DNA from: a bacterium
Lineage (GTDB): Bacteria > Margulisbacteria > Marinamargulisbacteria > SXXA01
Direction: 5' to 3'
Assembly (NCBI GenBank): GCA_018402095.1
Contig: JAGYJO010000086.1
Coordinates: forward strand, 1 to 6,179
DNA: 6,179 nucleotides
Part shown: positions 1 to 6,175 of the stretch, in pieces
Numbering within the stretch: the stretch's first letter is position 1
Layout of the letters: each line of letters begins with the position of its first letter
Program-made: the position numbers and the translations under genes
The notes under the pieces: generated by a model
The model's input: only the letters and a program-made list of their open reading frames with translations
Told to the model about the DNA's origin: nothing
Databases searched by the model: none

Positions 1-1356
1 GCAGGGCCTATCTATTATGTGTTTCCCGTTGTTTTTTCTGCACTTGTTTTTCAGTCTTTGTTTGTTTTACTGAAAAAGTATAAAAATACGAATGGTCCCA
101 CGAAGCAACAATTACTGTATCTCTTATTAGGTATGGGCCTAGGCTTGACGGGTGGGGGGACTACCTTTTTTCTAGTTTTAGGGATTCCTATTTATCCCTT
201 TGGGACGATAGGTATACTGTTTTTTATTTTTGTTATTACATACGCCATCACCAAACACCGCCTCCTAGACATCTCCATCGTGATCACCCGAACCCTCTCT
301 TGGTTGCTCAGTGGGGTTGTTTTGTTGTTGGTTGCTGGGGGGAGTTGTTGGCTATCTCTTTATCTCGGGTGGGTGGTCAGTGGTGTTGGGTTTTGGATAG
401 GCTGCGGGGTTATGGCTGCTGGGGTGCTCTGGATGTGGCCACGGTTGGCGATATGGATACAAACCCCACTGGAAAAAACATTTCTTCGTGCCAAAGTAGA
501 TCCCTTGGGGGCCATGTATGACTTCACATCGGCACTCTCAGCGACGGCCACACTGTCTGGGATCACGACATTGACGGCGAAAACCATTCTGAACCATTTT
601 GAGCTCAAATATGTGGCAACGATTCAGCCGAGAGGCCAAGCGATTGATATTCATGTCTGGGGATTTCGAGACAATCAGATAACATTGCTGAAAGAAACTG
701 TTTTCGAATATGCCTTGTGCCAAGAAACTTTGCCTGTGCAAATCTCGGAGAACCCGCCCTTGAATAAGGCCGCTTCGGTGTTGTTGCCGTCGGAGATAGC
801 TATTTCGGAGACACTGCGCGACATGTTGGGCGTTGGTCCTGAGCGGGTACTGCATCTCCCATTGCATGACGATCTGGCCCTTTATCTCTGTCTGGGACCC
901 AAGCTGGCCGAACGGAAATTGAACGCAACCGAATTGAAGCTTTTGGAGGCCCTGTCTGTGCAGGCGATGACGGCATTGCAACGGTCTTTGCCCTATGAAG
1001 AGGCGGTGCGTAACTATGAAAAACAGATCAAACTCATGGGCGCAGCTCAAACGATTGTCACGATCAATCATCAACTGAACTCCCCATTAACCGCCATCAA
1101 AATGGCCTTCGATATGTTGTCGAAAATGCCTTTGGATGCGGGTGCGAGCAAGGTGGTGCAGCTGGGCAAGGAGGCGATGACACGGGTGACTGAGATGATG
1201 AAACGACTGCGGACGCCGGGCGGCTTGAAAGAGACCACGTATTTTGGGGATACCAAGATGTGGGAGTTGGGGGAGGTGCGTGATGGGTGTGATGAAAATC
1301 CCCTCCCGGCCTCCCCTTTCTTTAAAGGGGAGGAGCAAGACGGGAGAAAAACGTAG
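1..1356 (+). CDS. Membrane sensor, 7TM/GAF/HisKA histidine-kinase-like protein without ATPase domain (5' partial)
   Basis: The reading frame is open from the first base, so the gene starts upstream; the in-window GTG at 19 is used only for numbering. Hydrophobic helices lie near residues 2-18, 32-56, 58-78, 95-120 and 123-147. The motif KHRLLDI (80-86) after a helix is typical of the N-terminal 7TM regions of bacterial sensor kinases. Residues about 170-325 look like a GAF domain, with LPLHDDLALYLCLG followed by the usual amphipathic helix. A HisKA-type dimerisation helix follows, with the H-box INHQLNSPLTAI and candidate phosphoacceptor H351. No HATPase_c motifs (N, G1 or G2 boxes) follow. 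The domain ends in YFGDTKMWELG (408-418), resembling the end of stand-alone HisKA modules (Y-x-G-x-x-M-x-x-L), so loss of the ATPase may be ancestral. Residues 427-445 are encoded by the inverted repeat at 1296-1405, which supplies the TAG stop. It probably senses a signal at the inner membrane and relies on a partner kinase or acts as an adaptor (inference). Confidence 0.8.
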   Translation, partial: AGPIYYVFPVVFSALVFQSLFVLLKKYKNTNGPTKQQLLYLLLGMGLGLTGGGTTFFLVLGIPIYPFGTIGILFFIFVITYAITKHRLLDISIVITRTLSWLLSGVVLLLVAGGSCWLSLYLGWVVSGVGFWIGCGVMAAGVLWMWPRLAIWIQTPLEKTFLRAKVDPLGAMYDFTSALSATATLSGITTLTAKTILNHFELKYVATIQPRGQAIDIHVWGFRDNQITLLKETVFEYALCQETLPVQISENPPLNKAASVLLPSEIAISETLRDMLGVGPERVLHLPLHDDLALYLCLGPKLAERKLNATELKLLEALSVQAMTALQRSLPYEEAVRNYEKQIKLMGAAQTIVTINHQLNSPLTAIKMAFDMLSKMPLDAGASKVVQLGKEAMTRVTEMMKRLRTPGGLKETTYFGDTKMWELGEVRDGCDENPLPASPFFKGEEQDGRKT

Positions 1357-1405
1357 TTCTGTGTTTTACTTCCCCCTTTAATCAAAGGGGGACCGAGGGG
1401 GATTT
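1296..1405. repeat. Palindromic interspersed repeat (MITE/REP-like), 110 bp
   Basis: The ends are inverted repeats: AAATCCCC at 1296-1303 and GGGGATTT at 1398-1405. Each arm carries its own hairpin. The left one pairs 1310-1319 with 1324-1333 (10 bp, loop CTTT). The right one pairs 1372-1379 with 1384-1391 (8 bp, loop AATC). Sequences of this style, which translate to NPLPASPFFKG-like tails, are common dispersed repeats in bacterial genomes. The element overlaps the 3' end of the upstream sensor gene, gives it its last 19 codons and its stop, and ends about 40 bp before the glutaminase start. The hairpins have no T-tract, so classical rho-independent termination is not supported. They could still affect mRNA stability or read-through into the glutaminase gene. 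Confidence 0.75.
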
Positions 1406-1445
1406 GCTTTACACGAATACACCCAACAAAAAAGGACCACCCCCA

Positions 1446-2651
1446 ATGAATCCAATAACCCTATTTCGTAGCCTGCTGCGGCAAGACAGCCCCACTATTT
1501 TGAAGTCATACATTTTTGAAGCCTTGGCCCAACGTGGGATTCAGTATACGGATCCTCGGATCCAAAACTGTGTCGCCAAACTTGATGCTTTTTCAGACGT
1601 TGATTCGATTGATGAAGGTCTTTTTGTGGCTTGTGTGCAGGCGGATGTGGAGACGCTGGGGCACCTTCTTTTGGGGGACTTGGTGATTCCTGATTTTGGC
1701 CACTTCAAAGCGGTTCTCACGGAGATTTTCGAAGACCTCAAAGAAAATACAGCGGGAAATGTTGCAACCTATATTCCTCAGTTGGCCCATGTAAATCCCG
1801 AATATTGGGGCTTGTCTGTTTGTACCGTGGACGGGCAACAGTTTGCGATAGGAGACTCGGAAACGCCGTATTGCGTACAATCGACATGTAAACCGGTGAA
1901 CTACAGTCTTGTACTCGAAACCTTGGGTGTGGAGACGGTACATCGCTATATTGGTCGCGAACCCAGTGGCCGTGGGTTTAATGAACTGACCCTCAACCAT
2001 GAAGGGCGGCCCCACAATCCGATGATCAATTCTGGTGCCATCATGGCCTGTTCGTTGATTTGTCCTGAATTGCCTCTGGAAGAGCGATTGGGCGTGGTGC
2101 TGGACACATGGCAAAAGCTCACGGGCGGCTATAGACCAGGGTTTAGCCTTGAAGTCTATCTTTCCGAAAAACGTACTGCGGACAGGAACTTTGCCTTGGG
2201 CTACTTTATGCGGGAAAAAAAGGCATTTCCTGAAGGGATTGATTTGCATCAGGTTTTGGATTTCTATTTCCAATGCTGTGCTATCGAAATGACATGTCGC
2301 ACTCAGGCGGTTGTGGCAGGTTCTTTGGCCAATGGCGGGGTCTGTCCCATTACTGGCGAACGTGTGTTTAGCCGATCGACGGCCAAGGATTGTTTGTCCT
2401 TGATGTACTCTTGTGGCATGTATGATTTTTCAGGTGAATTTGCATTTACGGTCGGATTGCCTGCGAAGAGTAGTGTGTCGGGTGCCTTGATGGTCGTCGT
2501 GCCAGGGGTTTGTGGGATTACGGTCTGGTCACCCCGTTTGGACCGCTATGGCAACTCGGAGCGTGGCTTGGATTTTTGTAACCGATTGGTAAAAGCCTTT
2601 GGGTTTCATATGTATGATCGGTTGTTGAAACCTAATGGGGCTGTTGGGTAA
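1446..2651 (+). CDS. glsA: Glutaminase with N-terminal EF-hand_14-like domain (eukaryotic GLS type)
   Basis: This enzyme hydrolyses L-glutamine to glutamate and ammonia and belongs to the serine-dependent beta-lactamase-like glutaminase family. Catalytic residues known from human GLS can be matched: S146 and K149 in QSTCK, Y109 (YIPQL), N195 (MINSGA), E241, N248 (DRNFA), Y274 (LDFYFQ), Y326 (GMYDFSG) and V336 (TVGLPAKS). The catalytic domain spans about residues 98-390. Ordinary bacterial glutaminases have about 310 residues; this one has 401 because of about 85 extra N-terminal residues. These resemble the EF-hand_14 domain of animal kidney-type glutaminase (TDPRIQNCVAKLD, then LFVACVQ, then LVIPDF). 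The C-terminal ankyrin repeats of the animal enzyme are absent. The ATG at 1446 is chosen because AAAGGA (1431-1436) lies 9 bases upstream; the frame also allows a TTG at 1404, but that lies inside the repeat. There is no signal peptide, so it should be cytoplasmic. It may be read through from the sensor gene. The glutaminase identity is very secure; the EF-hand assignment is from memory of the GLS sequence. Confidence 0.95.
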   Translation: MNPITLFRSLLRQDSPTILKSYIFEALAQRGIQYTDPRIQNCVAKLDAFSDVDSIDEGLFVACVQADVETLGHLLLGDLVIPDFGHFKAVLTEIFEDLKENTAGNVATYIPQLAHVNPEYWGLSVCTVDGQQFAIGDSETPYCVQSTCKPVNYSLVLETLGVETVHRYIGREPSGRGFNELTLNHEGRPHNPMINSGAIMACSLICPELPLEERLGVVLDTWQKLTGGYRPGFSLEVYLSEKRTADRNFALGYFMREKKAFPEGIDLHQVLDFYFQCCAIEMTCRTQAVVAGSLANGGVCPITGERVFSRSTAKDCLSLMYSCGMYDFSGEFAFTVGLPAKSSVSGALMVVVPGVCGITVWSPRLDRYGNSERGLDFCNRLVKAFGFHMYDRLLKPNGAVG

Positions 2652-2675
2652 GGCTACCCGGGTCGTTATCGGCCC
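2646..2675. terminator. Two short hairpins between convergent gene ends
   Basis: The glutaminase and the minus-strand gene converge with only 14 bases between their stops. GGGTA (2646-2650) can pair with TACCC (2655-2659). Next to it, GGGTCG (2660-2665) can pair with CGGCCC (2670-2675) with one G-U pair and a TTAT loop. These overlap both stop codons and may help end transcription from either side. There is no T-run, so a classical intrinsic terminator is not shown. Confidence 0.3.
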
Positions 2676-4375
2676 TGTATCCCAAAGACCCAAGAAAAGT
2701 AGGATTGACGGGGATCTCGTACCATTGGGAGGACTTCATGTGCCCAGTGGGTCAACGCATGTCCCCGAATGACTGTGAGTGCGCCAGGGGGAATGCTGAG
2801 CATTTGCCTCTCTTTGCCCAGTGCTATGTCTTCCCGTGACAAAGGGCCTTCTGCGGGTCTGCCCAAACGAAAAAAAGACATTTTTTCTGTAGTGCCGGAC
2901 ACAATGACCGTTATTTTTCCATTGGAAGAAAGGTCTACATGCGGAGGGAATCCTGCATGTTGTCCTGTGCTGGGGTCTAATAAGCGGTAGGCATTGATGG
3001 TCAATCGTGTGGAGAGATTGGTACTGGTCAACGGCAAGTGGCTATCGGATAAGGCATTTTGGACATCGGGATGGCTTAAAATGTTTTGGTAAAGTGTGCC
3101 CAATGGTGTTGGCATGCGATCGCGGGGAAAATAGAGTAAATCATGGCCTTTGGCCGACAAACCATGGTCCCCGTAGTCACGAAAGAGCTGTACGGGTAAC
3201 GCCGTCGTGGATGCGTCGTGAAGGGTCACGGGTTTGGACTGTTGTTTGGTGTAGCCGTGGTAGGTGGCTTCCTGCGTGAGAGACTGCTGAAGCGCACTCT
3301 CAAAATAGCCGGTGGTATGGGTGATCAATGCGTCCAACGCCGTGGATGTAAGGATTGGTTTTGTGCTCATGGTCAAGCCTGGAATAGGGCTAACCTGATG
3401 GGCGACGTGGTGCATGCCTCGTTTGGGGATATAGCGAAACTGGTCAGGTTTGCGATCGACGCGGGTGGCCAGACGCCAGACATGATCATGGCCTGTTGGC
3501 TGCTGGTTGCGGTAGACGTTGCCTGAGGTTAAGACCAAGCATGGATTCTGCTCAGGGGCGCAAAAAAAAGACTCTCGAATAGTGGCTAACGAAGGTGATG
3601 TGCTGTCTGTGCGTGCCGGTTTGGTGACATTGGCGCTGATAATGCCGCCAGGTCTGACCATGCGGAGTAAGTTTTCTTGGCATTTTCCGGAGAGTAGGTT
3701 GGCCCGAAACCCTGTTGTGCTCTCCCACTGTGGCATATGGTGGTCAGCCGTCAGGTAGATGGCATCAAAGCTGTTGTCAGGAAATTGGGGTGTGGGTCCT
3801 TCTCCCGCTGTCATCGTGACGTTGTTGCCATAGTAGCGGTGGAGGGTGTGTGAAATTTCCTGCATCACCCCATCATGTTCGGGATAGCCTACGCAGAGCA
3901 TGCGCATGGGGTTTTCTGCTGTATAGTTTTGGGGCGATAAAGTTTCGGATACATAGCGCAAAAAAGGTGGTCGAGAGATGCCTGGATCTAGCACCGAGTC
4001 TTGCGCCAAATATTGGGAGATACGCATATACGAGTGCAAGGGAACGCCGACGCCGTATTGGTAGGGCGTGAGCTGTGTTGAGAAATCTCCGAGGGTGGTA
4101 TAGCGAGAGTCGAAGAGCGCATCCATCTGTTTGGGCTCTAAGAACTGGATAAATGTCCCATGATTCAAAAATGCGTTGGATAAGGTGGGGTGCGCTTCTT
4201 TTTGGGCCTGTATTTTTTCAAAAAAAGGACCAGAAGGGGTGATGGTTCTCATACTGAGAATTCCGCCAGGCTGCAAATGCATGGCAATGCCTGTCATCAT
4301 AGTTTCGCGGATTTCTGGGGGTAAATATTGGATGACATGGCTGACATTTACGGCGGTGATCGGCCAGTGGGGCAC
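2666..4375 (-). CDS. Methyltransferase / 2OG-Fe(II) dioxygenase-like fusion protein, 5'-truncated reading frame (569 codons)
   Basis: The uninterrupted frame starts at GTG 4375 with no convincing RBS and begins in the middle of a class I SAM methyltransferase fold. NVSHVIQYLPPEI (10-22) and LQPGGIL (34-40) are the usual post-motif strand and LkPGG motif; the SAM-binding half lies in the damaged region upstream. A second Rossmann methyltransferase-like unit covers about residues 155-290 (MRMLCVGYPEHDG, NSFDAIYLTADHHM, MVRPGGII). Its motif I lacks GxGxG, so it may not bind SAM. Residues about 340-569 look like a 2-oxoglutarate/Fe(II) dioxygenase, with PPHVDLSSNGK giving H479 and D481, then IPPGALTVIRGHA, HWAHEV giving the probable distal iron ligand H546, and PRQSYFSWVFG giving R556 as a likely 2OG-binding arginine. 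The order and spacing resemble AlkB-type enzymes, but the substrate (nucleic acid, protein or small molecule) cannot be told. An internal ATG at 3370 just before the dioxygenase has no clear RBS, so one long product is more likely. Whether this frame is still translated is uncertain because the original start is cut off by frameshifts. Confidence 0.75.
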   Translation of the reverse strand: MPHWPITAVNVSHVIQYLPPEIRETMMTGIAMHLQPGGILSMRTITPSGPFFEKIQAQKEAHPTLSNAFLNHGTFIQFLEPKQMDALFDSRYTTLGDFSTQLTPYQYGVGVPLHSYMRISQYLAQDSVLDPGISRPPFLRYVSETLSPQNYTAENPMRMLCVGYPEHDGVMQEISHTLHRYYGNNVTMTAGEGPTPQFPDNSFDAIYLTADHHMPQWESTTGFRANLLSGKCQENLLRMVRPGGIISANVTKPARTDSTSPSLATIRESFFCAPEQNPCLVLTSGNVYRNQQPTGHDHVWRLATRVDRKPDQFRYIPKRGMHHVAHQVSPIPGLTMSTKPILTSTALDALITHTTGYFESALQQSLTQEATYHGYTKQQSKPVTLHDASTTALPVQLFRDYGDHGLSAKGHDLLYFPRDRMPTPLGTLYQNILSHPDVQNALSDSHLPLTSTNLSTRLTINAYRLLDPSTGQHAGFPPHVDLSSNGKITVIVSGTTEKMSFFRLGRPAEGPLSREDIALGKERQMLSIPPGALTVIRGHALTHWAHEVLPMVRDPRQSYFSWVFGIQGR

Positions 4376-4913
4376 CCCGATATGCGCACCTTTCCCATGG
4401 AAAATCTTCTACGGAGCTACAGATAAATCTGACCCGAGACGAAACCCATTTCAGCGGCTTCTGGTGTTGGCTCACGAATGCATGGCGGAATGTCGCCGCC
4501 CAGGGAGTTTTGGCTGCAGTGCTCCCACGCTCTCAGAGATAGCAATGTTCCTCACCGGTGCCAGATCCCATCGACCACACAGCGGGTTTGGGAGACGGGG
4601 CCTATGGATTAATTTTTTTAAGACATGAAAAAGGTCCATTGAGGGCGCTGATGGTCATTGCAATAGCTGTAAGGGTTTTTTGAGATTTATCGCGGGGCCG
4701 GTTGCGGCTGGAGTGATGACGGCATCCCAGGAGGCAGGCTGTTTTTTTGGGTCGCAAGCCTGGGATCGATGGCCCAGGTGGTTGTTGATCGGTAAGTCCG
4801 CTGTCGTGGCGTATGAGGGTGGACGTGGTGGGATTTGTACATAAAGTGAGGTAGCAGTTGGATAGGACCTGCGTGGCTATCGTCTGCGGCGTTGGGGCTG
4901 TAATCGTTTTCAC
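4376..4913 (-). pseudogene. Frameshifted N-terminal part of the methyltransferase-dioxygenase gene
   Basis: Reading the minus strand from GTG 4913, protein-like segments appear in order but in changing frames. They are: MKTITAPTPQTIATQVLS (4913 to about 4860); then TSLYVQIPPRPPSYATTADL and onward to GPAINLK (4858 to about 4679); then NPYSYCNDHQRPQWTFFMS (4677-4621), two TAA stops (4618-4620, 4609-4611), and SIGPVSQTRCVVD in the same frame to 4570; then GSGTGEEHCYL (4568-4536) ending in TGA; then LGGDIPP to AAEMG (4503 to about 4447); then RVRFICSSVEDFPWE (4436-4392), which joins GAHIGVPHWPITAVNVSHV of the downstream frame by skipping one base. VVD-GSGTG is SAM motif I, LGGDI the second strand and SSVEDFPW the next motif. 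The distance from motif I to SHVIQYLP fits one class I methyltransferase. Five of the six frame changes are of the same +1 type (as if one base were added), one of them inside an A6 run at 4676-4681. This is either real decay or a local cluster of sequencing errors. Confidence 0.7.
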
Positions 4914-4925
4914 ACGATTGAAAGT

Positions 4926-4934
4926 CTCCTTCCT
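4926..4934 (-). promoter_or_regulatory. Ribosome binding site for the original start of the frameshifted gene
   Basis: On the minus strand AGGAAGGAG lies 12 bases before GTG 4913 (10 before an overlapping GTG that hits a stop at once). It is the strongest Shine-Dalgarno match on this strand. It supports the view that the methyltransferase-dioxygenase gene once began here and not at 4375. Confidence 0.55.
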
Positions 4935-4991
4935 AAGGGGGAAACATGTAGTGACGGGGGTGGTCTTTACTGGCAGTCTCCTCCCATGGTG

Positions 4992-5001
4992 TAAACGTTT
5001 A
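4992..5001. promoter_or_regulatory. LacI/PurR-type operator-like palindrome TAAACGTTTA
   Basis: A perfect 10-bp palindrome with the AAACGTTT core typical of LacI-family operators lies between the divergent minus-strand gene (start at 4913) and plus-strand gene (start at 5279). It is immediately upstream of the weak promoter candidate at 5010-5038. No regulator is encoded in the window, and a 10-bp palindrome can arise by chance. Confidence 0.25.
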
Positions 5002-5009
5002 TGTGGACA

Positions 5010-5038
5010 TTGTTATGAAATTCTTTGCGAAAAATATT
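5010..5038 (+). promoter_or_regulatory. Weak sigma70-like promoter candidate
   Basis: TTGTTA (5010-5015) and AATATT (5033-5038) are separated by 17 bases and each matches the -35 or -10 consensus at four of six positions. Transcription would begin near 5045, so the inverted-repeat element at 5058-5245 would form the leader of the membrane-protein gene at 5279. The match is weak, and promoters nearer the gene are possible. Confidence 0.25.
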
Positions 5039-5057
5039 GATATGAATCAGGCTCCAA

Positions 5058-5245
5058 TAGCCTCAGTTATGGATAAGGTGAGGCTAAAATGGGGGCATTA
5101 GTCTTCGCCACAGCGCTGTAAGTGGACTAGGTGTTTTAAAGGGGACTTTTGCTCAAGGAGCACCCTGTCGGGTAGTCGATCGATGACGGCAGTTTATGAC
5201 TGCCCGTCCCCCTTTGACCCCTGTTTTGAGGCTACTTATCCATAA
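5058..5245. repeat. Nested inverted-repeat element (MITE-like or structured leader RNA), about 190 bp
   Basis: TTATGGATAAG (5067-5077) has a perfect inverted copy, CTTATCCATAA (5235-5245). TAGCCTCA (5058-5065) can pair locally with TGAGGCTA (5079-5086) or with a second identical copy at 5227-5234, giving two alternative folds. Inside are TAGT/ACTA with CCAC/GTGG (5099-5129, around the palindrome ACAGCGCTGT at 5110-5119), a long-range stem AAAGGGGAC (5138-5146) with GTCCCCCTTT (5206-5215), and, enclosed by it, TGCTC/GAGCA (5150-5162) and GGCAGT/ACTGCC (5188-5204). No credible reading frame crosses it. It fills most of the gene-free stretch 4914-5278; 4921-5050 otherwise holds only the RBS, palindrome and promoter candidates listed separately. 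It may be a non-autonomous mobile element or a cis-acting RNA. I cannot assign it to a known riboswitch class. Confidence 0.55.
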
Positions 5246-5278
5246 TTCAGGTTAAATAGCTTGTTAGGTGAAAAATAA

Positions 5279-6175
5279 ATGTATAAAAATCTTGCTGTTC
5301 CCGCCTTGTATTTGGATGAAAAAAATATATCTTCGACGGTGTTTAGGTCTGTGGTTGGCTTCACGGCTGCAGCGTTTGTGGGCTATGCCTCGTTTCTCTA
5401 TGACAGTGACAAAACTGTTTTGGCTGGTTGTCGTGATCTTGGTTTGTTTCTGTGTTTGGGCGGGGTGATCGCGGCTCAGACTGTTGCCATCAAAAAGTGT
5501 GAGGCATTGCCTTTTTTTGTGGCCTTTGTAGCGACGAATACGCTCATTCAACTGGCAGAATTGCCCCTCTACGATACGATCAAAAATGCGACACCCTATC
5601 AGGAACATGCCTCTTCCGTAGGGATGATGACGGCGGTAGGTATGGGGTCTTTGAAGATTTCTTCCCAAATTGTAGGGAAGACGATGGTGTCGGATGAATC
5701 GCGTTCAGAGCATAGACATCAACCCTTCCTGACTTGGGGGATTTGTGCGGTTGCGGTAGGGATGGGTTTCGCAGAAGCGGGTCGTGAATATGTTTCTTCC
5801 AATCAGTCTTTGAAAAACACAGCCCTTTTCTCTGCATTGAGTGTGGGGATGTTCACTGGGAGTGTCTTGCAAACCCTTGGGATCAAGATGTTGAGCCCGT
5901 CTCATTATCCGTATGCGGCGGCAACTTCTCAGCTTGTTTCCGCATCCTTGGGTTTTGCATTAAATGCACAATTGACCAAGGGTGCGTCTTTTTTTGATTC
6001 TGAGAAGAGAGATCTTTTTTATCGTGCGGCATTGGTGGCTTCTCTGAACATTGCCGGGTGTATGGTGGGGCGGGATGTTGCTGACACTTTTTTGACAGAG
6101 AGTGAGTCTCTCAAGAAAAAAAATCCCAATAAATATGAGTTAATGGAAACGACGCCTCTCTTGTCTGAGGTCTAA
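5279..6175 (+). CDS. Hypothetical multi-pass membrane protein
   Basis: I do not recognise this 298-residue protein. It has no cleavable signal peptide. About seven or eight hydrophobic stretches rich in Gly, Ala and Ser are visible near residues 24-40, 48-71, 75-96, 111-125 (weak), 147-166, 181-203, 212-230 and 247-268, which suggests a small-residue-packed integral membrane protein. Between helices are polar loops such as SDESRSEHRHQ (138-148). The tail (272-298) is charged and ends in ETTPLLSEV, where E290, L294 and L295 match the eukaryotic acidic dileucine pattern [DE]xxxL[LI]. The ATG at 5279 is chosen because AGGTG (5266-5270) lies 8 bases upstream and the frame is open and ends at TAA 6173-6175. 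It stands alone, divergent from the damaged methyltransferase gene and preceded by the structured element. It could be a transporter-like or scaffolding membrane protein or a secreted effector; no function can be assigned. That it is a real gene is fairly certain. Confidence 0.85.
   Translation: MYKNLAVPALYLDEKNISSTVFRSVVGFTAAAFVGYASFLYDSDKTVLAGCRDLGLFLCLGGVIAAQTVAIKKCEALPFFVAFVATNTLIQLAELPLYDTIKNATPYQEHASSVGMMTAVGMGSLKISSQIVGKTMVSDESRSEHRHQPFLTWGICAVAVGMGFAEAGREYVSSNQSLKNTALFSALSVGMFTGSVLQTLGIKMLSPSHYPYAAATSQLVSASLGFALNAQLTKGASFFDSEKRDLFYRAALVASLNIAGCMVGRDVADTFLTESESLKKKNPNKYELMETTPLLSEV

Noticed and set aside
538..1074. Minus-strand 178-codon open frame under the sensor gene
   Set aside because: Antisense to a well-supported GAF/HisKA coding region, with composition of a shadow frame.
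1404..1445. Extended glutaminase start at TTG 1404
   Set aside because: The start lies at the edge of the palindromic repeat and has no RBS; the ATG at 1446 has AAAGGA at a good distance and fits the EF-hand_14 domain start.
1593..2273. Minus-strand 226-codon open frame under the glutaminase gene
   Set aside because: It lies wholly antisense to a conserved enzyme, has no recognisable domain, and is explained by codon bias of the real gene.
4176..4628. Plus-strand 150-codon open frame
   Set aside because: It is antisense to the methyltransferase remnants, whose motifs (GSGTG, SSVEDFPW) explain this sequence on the other strand.
4602..4913. Single 103-codon minus-strand gene from GTG 4913
   Set aside because: Only its first 18 or so codons look coding; after that another frame is far more protein-like, so it is treated as part of the frameshifted gene.
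4858..5040. Plus-strand 60-codon frame with a hydrophobic start
   Set aside because: It needs a TTG start, overlaps the RBS and start of the damaged minus-strand gene, and shows no protein-like pattern beyond one short hydrophobic run.
5067..5245. Pair of DnaA-box-like sites (TTATCCATA) suggesting an origin
   Set aside because: Each differs from TTATNCACA, there are only two, and no dnaA, dnaN or AT-rich unwinding tract is near; the inverted-repeat explanation is enough.
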